This document shows positions 35,288-43,343 of a DNA stretch of 64,000 nt, one piece after another. The position numbers were made by a program, and so were the translations under genes. This DNA comes from Pseudoduganella rivuli (GTDB lineage: Bacteria > Pseudomonadota > Gammaproteobacteria > Burkholderiales > Burkholderiaceae_D). The stretch is taken from the NCBI RefSeq assembly GCF_009674485.1, contig NZ_WKJJ01000009.1, forward strand, positions 274,065-338,064. Direction: 5' to 3'. The first letter of the stretch is position 1, and every line of letters starts with the position of its first letter. The notes below the pieces were generated by a model. That model had not been told where the DNA came from, did no database searches, and was given only the letters and a program-made list of their open reading frames with translations.

Positions 35288-35689
35288 TTACACCACGCGG
35301 ATACGGTTATCGACCCGCACCGCGCCGTTTTGCGCGCCGGCCAGGGCCATTTCAACCACCACATCCAGCGTGTCGCGGCGGTAGGTGATCGCACGCAACA
35401 GCATCGGCAGGCTGATACCGGCAATCACTTCCACGCGGCCGGCATCGGCCAGCTTGTTGCAGCAATTGGCGGGGGTACCGCCTTTGATATCGGTGATGAC
35501 CAGCACACCGGCGCCGCTGTCGAGGCGCTTGATGGCCGCCTGCGCCAGCGCCTGTACTTCATTCAAATCCTGGTCCGCCAGCACGTCGATGGCTTCCAGC
35601 TTTTCCGTCTCGCCACGGAAGACGTGGTTGCACGCGGCAATAAATGCCTGGCCCAACGGTGCGTGCGTCATGAGCAAAATGCCGACCAT
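35288..35689 (-). CDS. PTS mannose-type EIIA domain protein
   Basis: The 133-residue EIIA-Man fold protein begins MVGILLMTHAPLGQAF, with His9 as phosphorylation site, followed by ITDIKGGTPAN. As in many betaproteobacteria it stands alone, without EIIB or a membrane EIIC, just before ptsH-ptsI and after gshB. A role as a phosphorylation-state reporter rather than in sugar uptake is inferred from that context. Confidence 0.93.
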   Translation of the reverse strand: MVGILLMTHAPLGQAFIAACNHVFRGETEKLEAIDVLADQDLNEVQALAQAAIKRLDSGAGVLVITDIKGGTPANCCNKLADAGRVEVIAGISLPMLLRAITYRRDTLDVVVEMALAGAQNGAVRVDNRIRVV

Positions 35690-35691
35690 GC

Positions 35692-36648
35692 TTACCCCTG
35701 CGCCGCCTGGGCCGCGCGTGCTTCCACCGCGTCGATGAACATGGCGGCCACCTGGAAGCCCGTCTGCTGCGTGATCTCCTGGAAGCAGGTGGGGCTGGTG
35801 ACGTTCACTTCTGTCAAGTTTTCACCAATAACATCCAATCCTACCAGCAACAAACCGCGTGCCGCCAGTACAGGGCCGAGGCTTTCCGCAATTTCGCGGT
35901 CACGGGGCGACAGTGGCTGCGCCATACCCGTGCCGCCGGCGGCCAGGTTGCCCCGCACTTCGCCCGCCTGGGGAATACGCGCCAGCGCGAACGGCACCGG
36001 TTTGCCATCGATCAGCAAGATGCGCTTGTCGCCTTTGACGATGTCCGGGATAAAGCGCTGCGCCATGATGGTGCGCGTACCCAGCACCGTCAGCGTTTCA
36101 ATGATGGAGCCCAGGTTCAGGCCATCATCCTTGACGCGGAAAATGCCGGCGCCGCCCATGCCGTCCAGCGGCTTGAAAATCACGTCGCGGTGCTGGCGGT
36201 GGAATTCACGCAGGCGCTGTTCCGACGAGCTGACCAGGGTGGGCGCGGTGAATTGCGGGAATTGCGCAATCGACAATTTTTCATTGTGATCGCGGATCGC
36301 GGACGGCTTGTTGAATACGCGGGCGCCCTGCTGCTCCGCCAGTTGGAGCAGGTACGTGCCGTACACGTATTCCATGTCGAACGGCGGATCCTTGCGCTGG
36401 ATGACGGCGTCGAATGCATCGAGGCGCGATTCGTGCACGTCGGTGGCGCGGTACCAGTCGTCGCCATCGCCGGTCAGCGTGATCCTGGCCACGCGCGCCG
36501 TGACCACGCCGTCCAGCAACACCATGTCATGCTGTTCGAACGCATAGACGTCATGGCCGCGGCGCGCCGCCTCGGCCATCATCGCGTAGGTCGAATCCTT
36601 GTAGGTTTTAAAACTGGCCAGCGGATCGGCAAGGAAAGCTATTTTCAT
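35692..36648 (-). CDS. gshB: Glutathione synthetase
   Basis: Second step of glutathione synthesis, adding glycine to gamma-glutamylcysteine. The 318-residue ATP-grasp enzyme begins MKIAFLADPLASFKTYKDST, with MEYVYGTYLLQLAEQQGARV and PLDGMGGAGIFRV as family motifs. The final NVTSPTCFQEI is the conserved end. The EIIA gene follows after 2 bp, and gshA lies upstream across 82 bp with no obvious terminator. Confidence 0.96.
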   Translation of the reverse strand: MKIAFLADPLASFKTYKDSTYAMMAEAARRGHDVYAFEQHDMVLLDGVVTARVARITLTGDGDDWYRATDVHESRLDAFDAVIQRKDPPFDMEYVYGTYLLQLAEQQGARVFNKPSAIRDHNEKLSIAQFPQFTAPTLVSSSEQRLREFHRQHRDVIFKPLDGMGGAGIFRVKDDGLNLGSIIETLTVLGTRTIMAQRFIPDIVKGDKRILLIDGKPVPFALARIPQAGEVRGNLAAGGTGMAQPLSPRDREIAESLGPVLAARGLLLVGLDVIGENLTEVNVTSPTCFQEITQQTGFQVAAMFIDAVEARAAQAAQG

Positions 36649-36730
36649 GGTGGAGCTCTATAGAGGGAATGTATCGATTTTAGCCGACTTCGCCTGAACG
36701 CACCGGGCGTCTCCCGGCGAGAAGGGCTGT

Positions 36731-38032
36731 CTAATACACTTCCGGATTCGGGTCCGTCCGCTCCATTTCCAGCGATGCCGCCAGCAAAGCCAGGCGCGCC
36801 ACCACGCCATACACGTAGAAGCGGTTCGGCGCCGCCGTGCCCGGCTTGGCTTTCACGTCCGGCACCGCGTGCTGCTGCGCGAACGCCAGCGGCATGTATT
36901 GCGAACCGGGCGCGTTGAGATTTTGCTCCACGCCGCGCTCCGCGTGCACACGGTAAAAGCCGCCCACGACGTAGCGGTCGATCATGTACACCACCGGTTC
37001 CGCCACCGAATCCTTGATGCTCTCAAAGGTCGGCACGCCTTCCTGCACGTTCAGGTCAGACACCACTTTGCCATCCTTGATGATCGACATGCGCTCGCGC
37101 TGCGCGGCCGTCAATTCCTTCAATTCGGCCGCGTCGCGCACGGAAATGATGCCCTTGCCATAGGTGCCCGCGTCGGGCTTGATGATGACAAACGGCTTCT
37201 GGTCCTTGATGCCGTATTCCTTGTACTTCTTGCGGATTTTCGCCAGCAGCGCATCGACATTGGTGGCCAGGCAATCCAGGCCGTCGCCGCTGTGCACGTC
37301 GACTTCGCCGCACTTGGCGTGGAACGGGTTCAACATCCACGGGTCGACGCCAATCAGCTTGCCGAACTTCTTCGCCACTTCATCATAAGCGGTCAGGTGG
37401 TTGCTCTTGCGGCGCAACGCCCAGCCCGCATGCAGCGGCGGCAGCAAGCTTTGCTCGTGGATGTTTTGCAAAATGTCGGGGATCCCCGCCGACAAATCGT
37501 TATTGATCAAAATGGTGCACGGATCGAAATCCTTCAGGCCCAGGCGGCGCCCGTTCGGCGAACGCACCAGCGGTTCGATCACCAGCATATTGCCGTCTTG
37601 CAGCGCCAGCGGCGTCGGCTGGGTAATCTCCGGCGACAGCGAGCCCAGGCGTACATGCAGCCCGGTCTGGCGGAAAATCTGCATCAGGCGCGCAATATTT
37701 TCCAGGTAGCGCGGATGGCGGTCCTTCACCTCGGGGATCAGCAGCAGGTTGCGCGCGTCCGGGCAATACTTGTCGATGGCGGCCATCGCGGCTTGCACCG
37801 ACAGCGGCAGCATTTCCGTGGCCAGGTAATTGAAACCGGCGGGGAACAGGTTGGTATCGACCGGCGCCAGCTTGTAGCCGGCATTGCGCAAATCAACGGA
37901 GCAATAGAATGGCGGCGTATGTTCCTGCCATTCCAGGCGGAACCAGCGTTCGATGGCCGGCGTGGCGGCGATGATCTTTTCTTCGAGGTCGAGCAGCGGT
38001 CCAGTCAGGGCCGTGACGAGGTGGGGGACCAT
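36731..38032 (-). CDS. gshA: Glutamate--cysteine ligase (proteobacterial GshA of the ferrooxidans type)
   Basis: First step of glutathione synthesis. The 433-residue sequence is not the E. coli type; it matches the group described from Acidithiobacillus and betaproteobacteria, with NAGYKLAPVDTNLFPAGFNN-like and VIIKPDAGTYGKGI motifs. AAGGAAG precedes the ATG. Placed upstream of gshB, it completes the pathway. Two hairpin terminators separate it from amtB. Confidence 0.92.
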   Translation of the reverse strand: MVPHLVTALTGPLLDLEEKIIAATPAIERWFRLEWQEHTPPFYCSVDLRNAGYKLAPVDTNLFPAGFNYLATEMLPLSVQAAMAAIDKYCPDARNLLLIPEVKDRHPRYLENIARLMQIFRQTGLHVRLGSLSPEITQPTPLALQDGNMLVIEPLVRSPNGRRLGLKDFDPCTILINNDLSAGIPDILQNIHEQSLLPPLHAGWALRRKSNHLTAYDEVAKKFGKLIGVDPWMLNPFHAKCGEVDVHSGDGLDCLATNVDALLAKIRKKYKEYGIKDQKPFVIIKPDAGTYGKGIISVRDAAELKELTAAQRERMSIIKDGKVVSDLNVQEGVPTFESIKDSVAEPVVYMIDRYVVGGFYRVHAERGVEQNLNAPGSQYMPLAFAQQHAVPDVKAKPGTAAPNRFYVYGVVARLALLAASLEMERTDPNPEVY

Positions 38033-38127
38033 GATTGCTTCCTTAACAACTATAGAAAAACAGTCTTATATTACCGTGCAATCTCACCAAATCGGGGCAA
38101 AAGTGGCATTTTAAAGGTTAAGAGATA

Positions 38128-38150
38128 GAAAAAAGGTGCCCTTAGGCACC
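38128..38150 (-). terminator. Second terminator downstream of amtB
   Basis: Read on the minus strand, GGTGCC pairs with GGCACC across TAAG and is followed by a T run of at least seven. It lies about 100 bp after the amtB stop and just upstream of gshA. Confidence 0.8.
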
Positions 38151-38179
38151 CTCATCTCAGGCAACACAGCTTTCCATGC

Positions 38180-38207
38180 AAAAAGGCGCCGTTTTCGGCG
38201 CCTTTTT
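38180..38207 (-). terminator. Terminator downstream of amtB
   Basis: AAAAAGGCGCC and GGCGCCTTTTT form a strong stem around GTTTTC, with T runs on both strands. The nearest upstream gene is amtB, 45 bp before it in the direction of transcription. Confidence 0.9.
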
Positions 38208-38251
38208 GCAGCAGGACGGTGCGCTTGCGCGCCGCCCTACGTTCTCAGCAA

Positions 38252-39814
38252 TTAAGCGTGGTAAGCCTGTTCACCATGGCTGGTGATATCCAGGCCTTCG
38301 CGCTCTTCCTCTTCAGGAACACGCAGGCCGATGACGATATCCACCAGTTTGTAGGCGATCACGGAAACCACGGCCGACCACACGATGGTGATGCCGACAG
38401 CGGTTGCCTGGGTCGTCACCTGGGCGCCGATCGAATACGCATCGGCCGACATCTTGTTGGTCACGTAGTCGAAGATGCCCTGGCCGCCCAGCGATGGCGC
38501 AGCGAACACGCCGGTCAACAGTGCACCCAGGATACCGCCCACGCCGTGTACGCCGAACACGTCCAGCGAGTCGTCCGCGCCGATCAGGCGTTTCAGGCCG
38601 TTCACGCCCCACAGGCAGACCACACCAGCCAGCAGGCCGATGGCCAGTGCGCCCATCGGGCCCACATAACCGCAGGCAGGGGTGATGGCAACCAGGCCAG
38701 CCACCGCGCCGGACGCGCCGCCCAGCATCGAAGGTTTGCCCTTCATCATCCACTCGCCAACCACCCACGATACGGTGGCGACAGCGGTTGCCAGCAGCGT
38801 GTTGACGAAGGCCAGGGCCGCCACGTCGCCGGCTTCCAGTGCGGAACCGGCATTGAAACCGAACCAGCCCACCCACAGCAGCGATGCGCCGATCATGGTC
38901 ATCGTCAGCGAGTGCGGAGCCATCGATTCGCGGCCATAGCCAACGCGTTTGCCGATGATGATGGCGCCAACCAGGCCGGCCACGGCGGCATTGATGTGCA
39001 CCACGGTGCCGCCGGCGAAGTCCAGCGCGCCTTTTTGCCAGATGTAGCCGGCTTTGGCGGTTTCCGCGGCCAGGGTCGCGGCATCCTTGATCGCGTCAGG
39101 ACCGGTCCAGAACCAGACCATGTGGGCGATCGGCAGGTACGAGAACGTGAACCACAGGACCACGAACGCAACCACGGCGGAGAATTTCGCACGCTCGGCG
39201 AAAGCACCGACGATCAGGCCGCAAGTGATGGCGGCAAACGTGCCCTGGAACGCGACGTAGATGAACTCAGGAATCACCACGCCTTTGCTGAACGTGGCCG
39301 CAGTCGTGAACGACGCCTTGACCGGATCCCAGATACCGTTCAGGAACAGGCGGTCGAATTTACCGTAGAACGCGCCGCCTTCCGTGAACGCCAGCGAGTA
39401 GCCATAAATGCACCACAGCGTAATGATCAGCGCAAAAATGAAGAACACTTGCAACAGCACGGACAGCATGTTCTTCGAGCGTACCAGGCCGCCGTAGAAC
39501 AGGGCCAGGCCAGGGATCGTCATCAGGATCACCAGCAGCGTGGCGACAAACATCCAGGCAGTGTCGCCCTTGTTGGCGACGGGCGCCGGTGCGGCAGCCG
39601 CATCGGCAGGTGCAGCGGCGGCAGCGGCTGGTGCTGGTGCTGGTGCCGCATCAGCAGGTGCGGCGGCAGGCGCGCTGGCAGCCGGTGCGGCGGCGGCAGC
39701 GGAAGCCACCGCGGCTTCGGCAGGTTTGGCATCCTGCGCCTGCACCGGCAGTGCGGCGCCGAAGGCGAACAGCATCGCCGCCCCGGCCAGCATTTTCGTT
39801 ATGGTTTTTTTCAT
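38252..39814 (-). CDS. amtB: Ammonium transporter AmtB
   Basis: Trimeric ammonium channel of the inner membrane. The ATG at 39814, preceded by GGGGAT, gives 520 residues. A signal peptide (about 1-26) is followed by an unusually Ala/Pro-rich linker (about 27-80) and then eleven membrane segments. Family motifs include ALFYGGLVRSKNMLSV, DFAGGTVVHINAA and WVGWFGFNAGS. The glnK gene lies just upstream, so ammonium uptake is under P-II control. In-frame sequence before the ATG reads into glnK and is not used. Confidence 0.95.
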   Translation of the reverse strand: MKKTITKMLAGAAMLFAFGAALPVQAQDAKPAEAAVASAAAAAPAASAPAAAPADAAPAPAPAAAAAAPADAAAAPAPVANKGDTAWMFVATLLVILMTIPGLALFYGGLVRSKNMLSVLLQVFFIFALIITLWCIYGYSLAFTEGGAFYGKFDRLFLNGIWDPVKASFTTAATFSKGVVIPEFIYVAFQGTFAAITCGLIVGAFAERAKFSAVVAFVVLWFTFSYLPIAHMVWFWTGPDAIKDAATLAAETAKAGYIWQKGALDFAGGTVVHINAAVAGLVGAIIIGKRVGYGRESMAPHSLTMTMIGASLLWVGWFGFNAGSALEAGDVAALAFVNTLLATAVATVSWVVGEWMMKGKPSMLGGASGAVAGLVAITPACGYVGPMGALAIGLLAGVVCLWGVNGLKRLIGADDSLDVFGVHGVGGILGALLTGVFAAPSLGGQGIFDYVTNKMSADAYSIGAQVTTQATAVGITIVWSAVVSVIAYKLVDIVIGLRVPEEEEREGLDITSHGEQAYHA

Positions 39815-39839
39815 GGCTATCATCCCCAATTTGATTGCA

Positions 39840-40178
39840 TCAGAGTGCGTCGTTGCCGGTTTCGCCGGTACGGATACGAACGACCTGTTCCAGGTTATAG
39901 ACGAAAATCTTGCCGTCGCCGATCTTGCCGGTACGGGCAGCTTTCTCAATGGCTTCGATGGCTTGATCGACAACAGCATCGTCGACGGCCGCTTCGATTT
40001 TAGTTTTTGGCAAGAAATCCACCACGTATTCCGCGCCACGGTACAGCTCGGTGTGGCCCTTCTGACGGCCGAAGCCCTTCACTTCCGTCACGGTAATGCC
40101 CTGGACATTGATGGCCGACAGGGCTTCGCGAACTTCGTCCAGTTTGAACGGCTTGATAATTGCAGTAATCAGTTTCAT
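39840..40178 (-). CDS. glnK: Nitrogen regulatory protein P-II (GlnK type)
   Basis: The 112-residue P-II trimer subunit senses 2-oxoglutarate and ATP/ADP. The uridylylation site Tyr51 is in TELYRGAEYVVDF, and the start MKLITAIIKPFKLDEVREAL is canonical. Called GlnK because it is linked to amtB (25-bp gap). Sequence alone does not separate GlnB from GlnK. Confidence 0.95.
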   Translation of the reverse strand: MKLITAIIKPFKLDEVREALSAINVQGITVTEVKGFGRQKGHTELYRGAEYVVDFLPKTKIEAAVDDAVVDQAIEAIEKAARTGKIGDGKIFVYNLEQVVRIRTGETGNDAL

Positions 40179-40192
40179 GGCATGCCTCGCTA

Positions 40193-40939
40193 TCAGAAGA
40201 CTTTGGAAACAGTCAGCACGGCGCCGGTTTTCGCCAGATCCTTGCCGCCCGCGCCAACGTAGGCGTCGGAGTTCGCTTTGATCACGGCCAGCGACACGGC
40301 GGCAACGCCGAAGTCCTTGGTCACGCCGATCTTGTAATCGGTGTAGCTGGCGGCGCTGTTATGGCTGACTTTCTGGTGGCCCACGTGCAGGTTCAGCACC
40401 AGGCCTTCGGCCAGTTCCTGGTTGATCTGGGCGTCCAGGTAACCGGAATGCTTACTGTCGGCAAAGCCGAACAGGTTGGTGGTCGACGACGAATACTTCA
40501 GCGTGGCCGGGCCATAGCCCACCTGGCCGTACACTTCAAACGTATTGGCGCTTGGCTTCAGGCCGTTCGACGGGTAGAAGTAGTACAGGCCGCCAACGTC
40601 ATAGGTGACGCCAGGGGCGATCTCGCCGCGCTTGCCGCCATAGATATCCCATTCGAGATTGGTGTCGCCGCCGCCATCCTTGATCCACTTGATCGACGAG
40701 GCCCACGTCCCCACATACAGGCCAGTCGGGTTGTGCGTGTAATCGGCGCCGGCTTGCAGGGCAGGCTTCAGGCGCGATTGGGAAATGCCGCGATAGCGGT
40801 AGTCGGAGGTGACTGCTGCATTGAAGGACACCTCGTGATCCGGCTTGGCTTCTTCTGCGTGCGCAAGTCCCGCTCCCATTGCGGCAACCGCCAACGCAAC
40901 TGCGGCTGCTACAGACGAGGGCTTGGTCATGTATTTCAT
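40193..40939 (-). CDS. TorF-family putative porin
   Basis: The 248-residue outer-membrane protein has a signal peptide (cut near AHAEE). Its mature start DHEVSFNAAVTSDYRYRGIS is characteristic of the TorF/TIGR02001 group, and the last residues (VLTVSKVF) end in Phe, as in beta-barrels. It is the first gene of the unit with glnK and amtB, 14 bp before glnK, suggesting that it carries nitrogen compounds across the outer membrane (inference). Driven by the sigma-54 promoter upstream. Confidence 0.88.
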   Translation of the reverse strand: MKYMTKPSSVAAAVALAVAAMGAGLAHAEEAKPDHEVSFNAAVTSDYRYRGISQSRLKPALQAGADYTHNPTGLYVGTWASSIKWIKDGGGDTNLEWDIYGGKRGEIAPGVTYDVGGLYYFYPSNGLKPSANTFEVYGQVGYGPATLKYSSSTTNLFGFADSKHSGYLDAQINQELAEGLVLNLHVGHQKVSHNSAASYTDYKIGVTKDFGVAAVSLAVIKANSDAYVGAGGKDLAKTGAVLTVSKVF

Positions 40940-41018
40940 AGCGATATCCTTTAGTTTGAACTTGATGAGCTATTGCGGTTTAAAATCCAGGCTGAGCCTA
41001 AACGTTCATTACCTCTTT

Positions 41019-41034
41019 AGCAGAATGCGTGCCA
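41019..41034 (-). promoter_or_regulatory. Sigma-54 promoter of torF-like/glnK/amtB
   Basis: The minus strand reads TGGCACGCATTCTGCT, matching TGGCACG-N4-TTGCW at all but one base, with GG and GC 10 bp apart. The predicted start is near 41008, leaving a leader of about 70 nt before the porin gene. Confidence 0.85.
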
Positions 41035-41119
41035 GCGCACCGTCCAGGCACCGTTATGAAGCGGCTACCGTATAGTCGATAGTGTTCAGCACATATAGTT
41101 ATCCGGCTGCACCACGCCT

Positions 41120-41136
41120 TGCACCATCTCGTGGCA
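41120..41136 (-). promoter_or_regulatory. Imperfect NtrC-like site
   Basis: TGCACCATCTCGTGGCA has one good half-site (TGCACCA) and one weak half. Its centre lies near -120 relative to the predicted sigma-54 start. Another half-site TGCACCA lies at 41108-41114. Confidence 0.5.
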
Positions 41137-41150
41137 TAGTAAGACGACAT

Positions 41151-41167
41151 CGCACCAGATTGGTGCG
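41151..41167 (-). promoter_or_regulatory. NtrC-like enhancer site
   Basis: CGCACCAGATTGGTGCG is a perfect 7-bp dyad matching the NtrC core TGCACC-N5-GGTGCA. Its centre is about -151 from the predicted start and 31 bp, or three helical turns, from the weaker site. It also lies 38 bp upstream of the divergent ubiK start. Confidence 0.75.
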
Positions 41168-41204
41168 TTTTTAGAGACATTTCAAAAAGATCAAGGAACC
41201 CCTC

Positions 41205-41453
41205 ATGGACATGAACAGTTTTTTCAATGACATGCAAAGCAAGATCAACCAGGCGATTGAAAACTCGCCTGCGAAGGACATCGAAAAGAATGTCAAAGCC
41301 ATGATGACGCAGGGCTTTGCCAAGCTGGACCTGGTTACGCGGGAAGAATTCGATGTACAGGCGCAAGTACTGGCCAAGACGCGCGCCAAGCTGGAAGCGC
41401 TGGAAGCGCGGCTGGTGGAACTGGAAGCGAAGTTCGCTGCCGACAAGGATTGA
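41205..41453 (+). CDS. ubiK: Ubiquinone biosynthesis accessory factor UbiK (YqiC/BMFP)
   Basis: The 82-residue protein has an amphipathic N-terminus (about 1-35) and a coiled coil at 53-78 (LAKTRAKLEALEARLVELEA), the BMFP layout. UbiK helps the soluble Ubi complex make ubiquinone. AAGGA precedes the ATG. In betaproteobacteria it commonly lies beside glnK/amtB and comM, both nearby. Its stop faces the end of the cyclase gene. Confidence 0.88.
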   Translation: MDMNSFFNDMQSKINQAIENSPAKDIEKNVKAMMTQGFAKLDLVTREEFDVQAQVLAKTRAKLEALEARLVELEAKFAADKD

Positions 41454-41461
41454 ACGGAGCG

Positions 41462-43327
41462 TTATTCCTGTACGGGCGCGTCCGTAGCGTGGCGGGCGGC
41501 GCCGTAATCCCCCAGCTCCGGATTCCAGCCGTAGATGGCCACGGCACTGTGCCCTTTTAACGGGTGTTCGCCCTGCGGCAGCAGGAAGTCCGGCAAACCC
41601 ACGCGCTGCGCCACCGCATCAGAACAAATCACGGGATAGCCGAACTGCTTGCACATCCCCTCCAGCCGCGACGCCACGTTGACCGTGTCGCCGATCGCCG
41701 TATATTCGTGGCGGTCGCTGGAGCCGATATAACCGATCACGGCCGGCCCGCTGTGCAGGCCGATGCCCATCGCCAGCGGCGGCCACCCTTCCTGTTCCAG
41801 TTCGCGGTTCAATTCCGCCAGTTCCGCCAGCATGTCGCGCGCCGCTTCCAGGCCCGCTTTTTCCGGACTTGGCAGGGGATTGGGCGCACCAAAGAACGCC
41901 ATCATGCCGTCGCCGATGAATTTATCGACGGTGCCGCCATGCCGGTGCACCATGGCGGTGATGCGCGCAAAGTACCGGTTCAATAACGACACGACCTGTT
42001 CCGCCTCCATGCGCTCGCTCATGGCGGTGAAATTGCGGATGTCGGAAAACAGCACGCACACCTCGGTTTTCACGCCGCGCCGCCCCGCATCGAGGTCGCC
42101 GCTCATGATTTGCTGCATCACGTGCGGGCTGACATAGCCGGAAAAACTGCGCCGCAACCGCTGCTTTTCACGGAAGTTGCGCCACGCCTGCCATGCGGAG
42201 CGCGACAGCGCCGCCGCCCACATGGCCAGCAATGCCGCCCCCGGCGCAGCCCACCAGCCGGACTGCAGCCACAGGGCGCTGCCCGCCAGCAGCGCCACCG
42301 ACAGCATGGCCGCCAGCAACAGCTTGCGCGCCACGGCGGGATGGAACCAGAACAGCGCGCCCAGCAGCGCCATCAGCCCCTGCAAACCGGGCGACACGGG
42401 CTGCACCATACCCTGGTTCAACATGCTGCGCACCGCTTGCGCATGGGCCAGGACACCCGGCTGGCGCTTGACGCCAGGCCGCCAGCCGGCCAGCGCCACC
42501 GGCAGGTTCACCAGGTCGGTGTCGTCCTGCACCGTGCCCAGCAGCACGGCGCGCTTGTCGAAGATGCTGCGCAGGCGCTCGGTATTGCCATCGCGCGCCA
42601 GTTGCAGCACTTCGCCCAGCGGCAGGTAATGGAATTCCGCGCCGATCTGGTAATTGATCAATCCCCGCCATTCGCTCCGCACCCCCATCGCCGCCGCGAT
42701 TTCGCTGGACAGCGTATGGGGGCTGCGGTCAGGCAGGCAATTCCAGCCCGGGTCGGGGTAGCGCCGCACGCGCGTATCGTCATCGCTGCAAAACAGCGCG
42801 GACGCCAGCGCCTGGGGTTCCTGCTGGGATGCCAGCACGGCCGCGTAATCGATCTGGATATCGCGGTAATGGCCGCGCTGGAAATCCCATACCTTGGCCA
42901 GCACCAGTTTGGTCTTCGGCAAGGTGCGCAGCAGCCCGGTCAACAAGGTGCGGTGGAAATCCAGTTCGGGATTGCGCACGGAGACCAGCGTGTCGAAACG
43001 CTTTTCCGGCAATACCAGGTCCAGGCCGATAACAGTGGCGCCCGCGTCGCTGGCGGCGCCCAGGAATTCCGCCAGATAGCGGTGGCTCAGGCTCAGCGGC
43101 TCGTCGACGGTATCGAGAAACGCTTCATCGATGCCGACCAGCACTACGTCATTGGCGACCGGTTGCGGGAAGTATTGCCGGTTGAATTCAAACTGGGCGT
43201 CGAGCAGGCGCGCGTCGAAGACCGGCGCCGCCAGCATGGACAGCGCCGCCAGCGCGGTGGCCGCCAGCAATCCCAGCGCCATGCCGGTATTGCGTCTGCC
43301 ACGTCCGCCGCCGCCCGATAAATCCAT
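41462..43327 (-). CDS. CHASE2-domain adenylate/guanylate cyclase
   Basis: The 621-residue membrane signalling enzyme has an N-terminal membrane segment (about 15-36), a periplasmic CHASE2 sensor (about 37-310), two or three membrane segments (about 315-378), a linker, and a class III cyclase domain (about 420-590). Metal-binding Asp429 (LFSDIRNFT) and Asp473 (FIGDGMMAFFG), base-selecting Lys469 and Asp547, and Asn550/Arg554 (GDTVNVASR) are all present, so it should be active; Lys/Asp favours ATP as substrate. GGAGG precedes the ATG. Last gene of an eight-gene run, 16 bp after a FecR-like gene, a pairing seen for other CHASE2 proteins. Confidence 0.9.
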   Translation of the reverse strand: MDLSGGGGRGRRNTGMALGLLAATALAALSMLAAPVFDARLLDAQFEFNRQYFPQPVANDVVLVGIDEAFLDTVDEPLSLSHRYLAEFLGAASDAGATVIGLDLVLPEKRFDTLVSVRNPELDFHRTLLTGLLRTLPKTKLVLAKVWDFQRGHYRDIQIDYAAVLASQQEPQALASALFCSDDDTRVRRYPDPGWNCLPDRSPHTLSSEIAAAMGVRSEWRGLINYQIGAEFHYLPLGEVLQLARDGNTERLRSIFDKRAVLLGTVQDDTDLVNLPVALAGWRPGVKRQPGVLAHAQAVRSMLNQGMVQPVSPGLQGLMALLGALFWFHPAVARKLLLAAMLSVALLAGSALWLQSGWWAAPGAALLAMWAAALSRSAWQAWRNFREKQRLRRSFSGYVSPHVMQQIMSGDLDAGRRGVKTEVCVLFSDIRNFTAMSERMEAEQVVSLLNRYFARITAMVHRHGGTVDKFIGDGMMAFFGAPNPLPSPEKAGLEAARDMLAELAELNRELEQEGWPPLAMGIGLHSGPAVIGYIGSSDRHEYTAIGDTVNVASRLEGMCKQFGYPVICSDAVAQRVGLPDFLLPQGEHPLKGHSAVAIYGWNPELGDYGAARHATDAPVQE

Positions 43328-43343
43328 CCCCCCGGTCCTCCGC

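Noticed and set aside
35692..38032. Considered whether gshA and gshB belong to one transcript with a terminator between them
   Set aside because: Only a weak GC hairpin without a T run lies in the 82-bp gap; not enough to call a terminator or a separate promoter.
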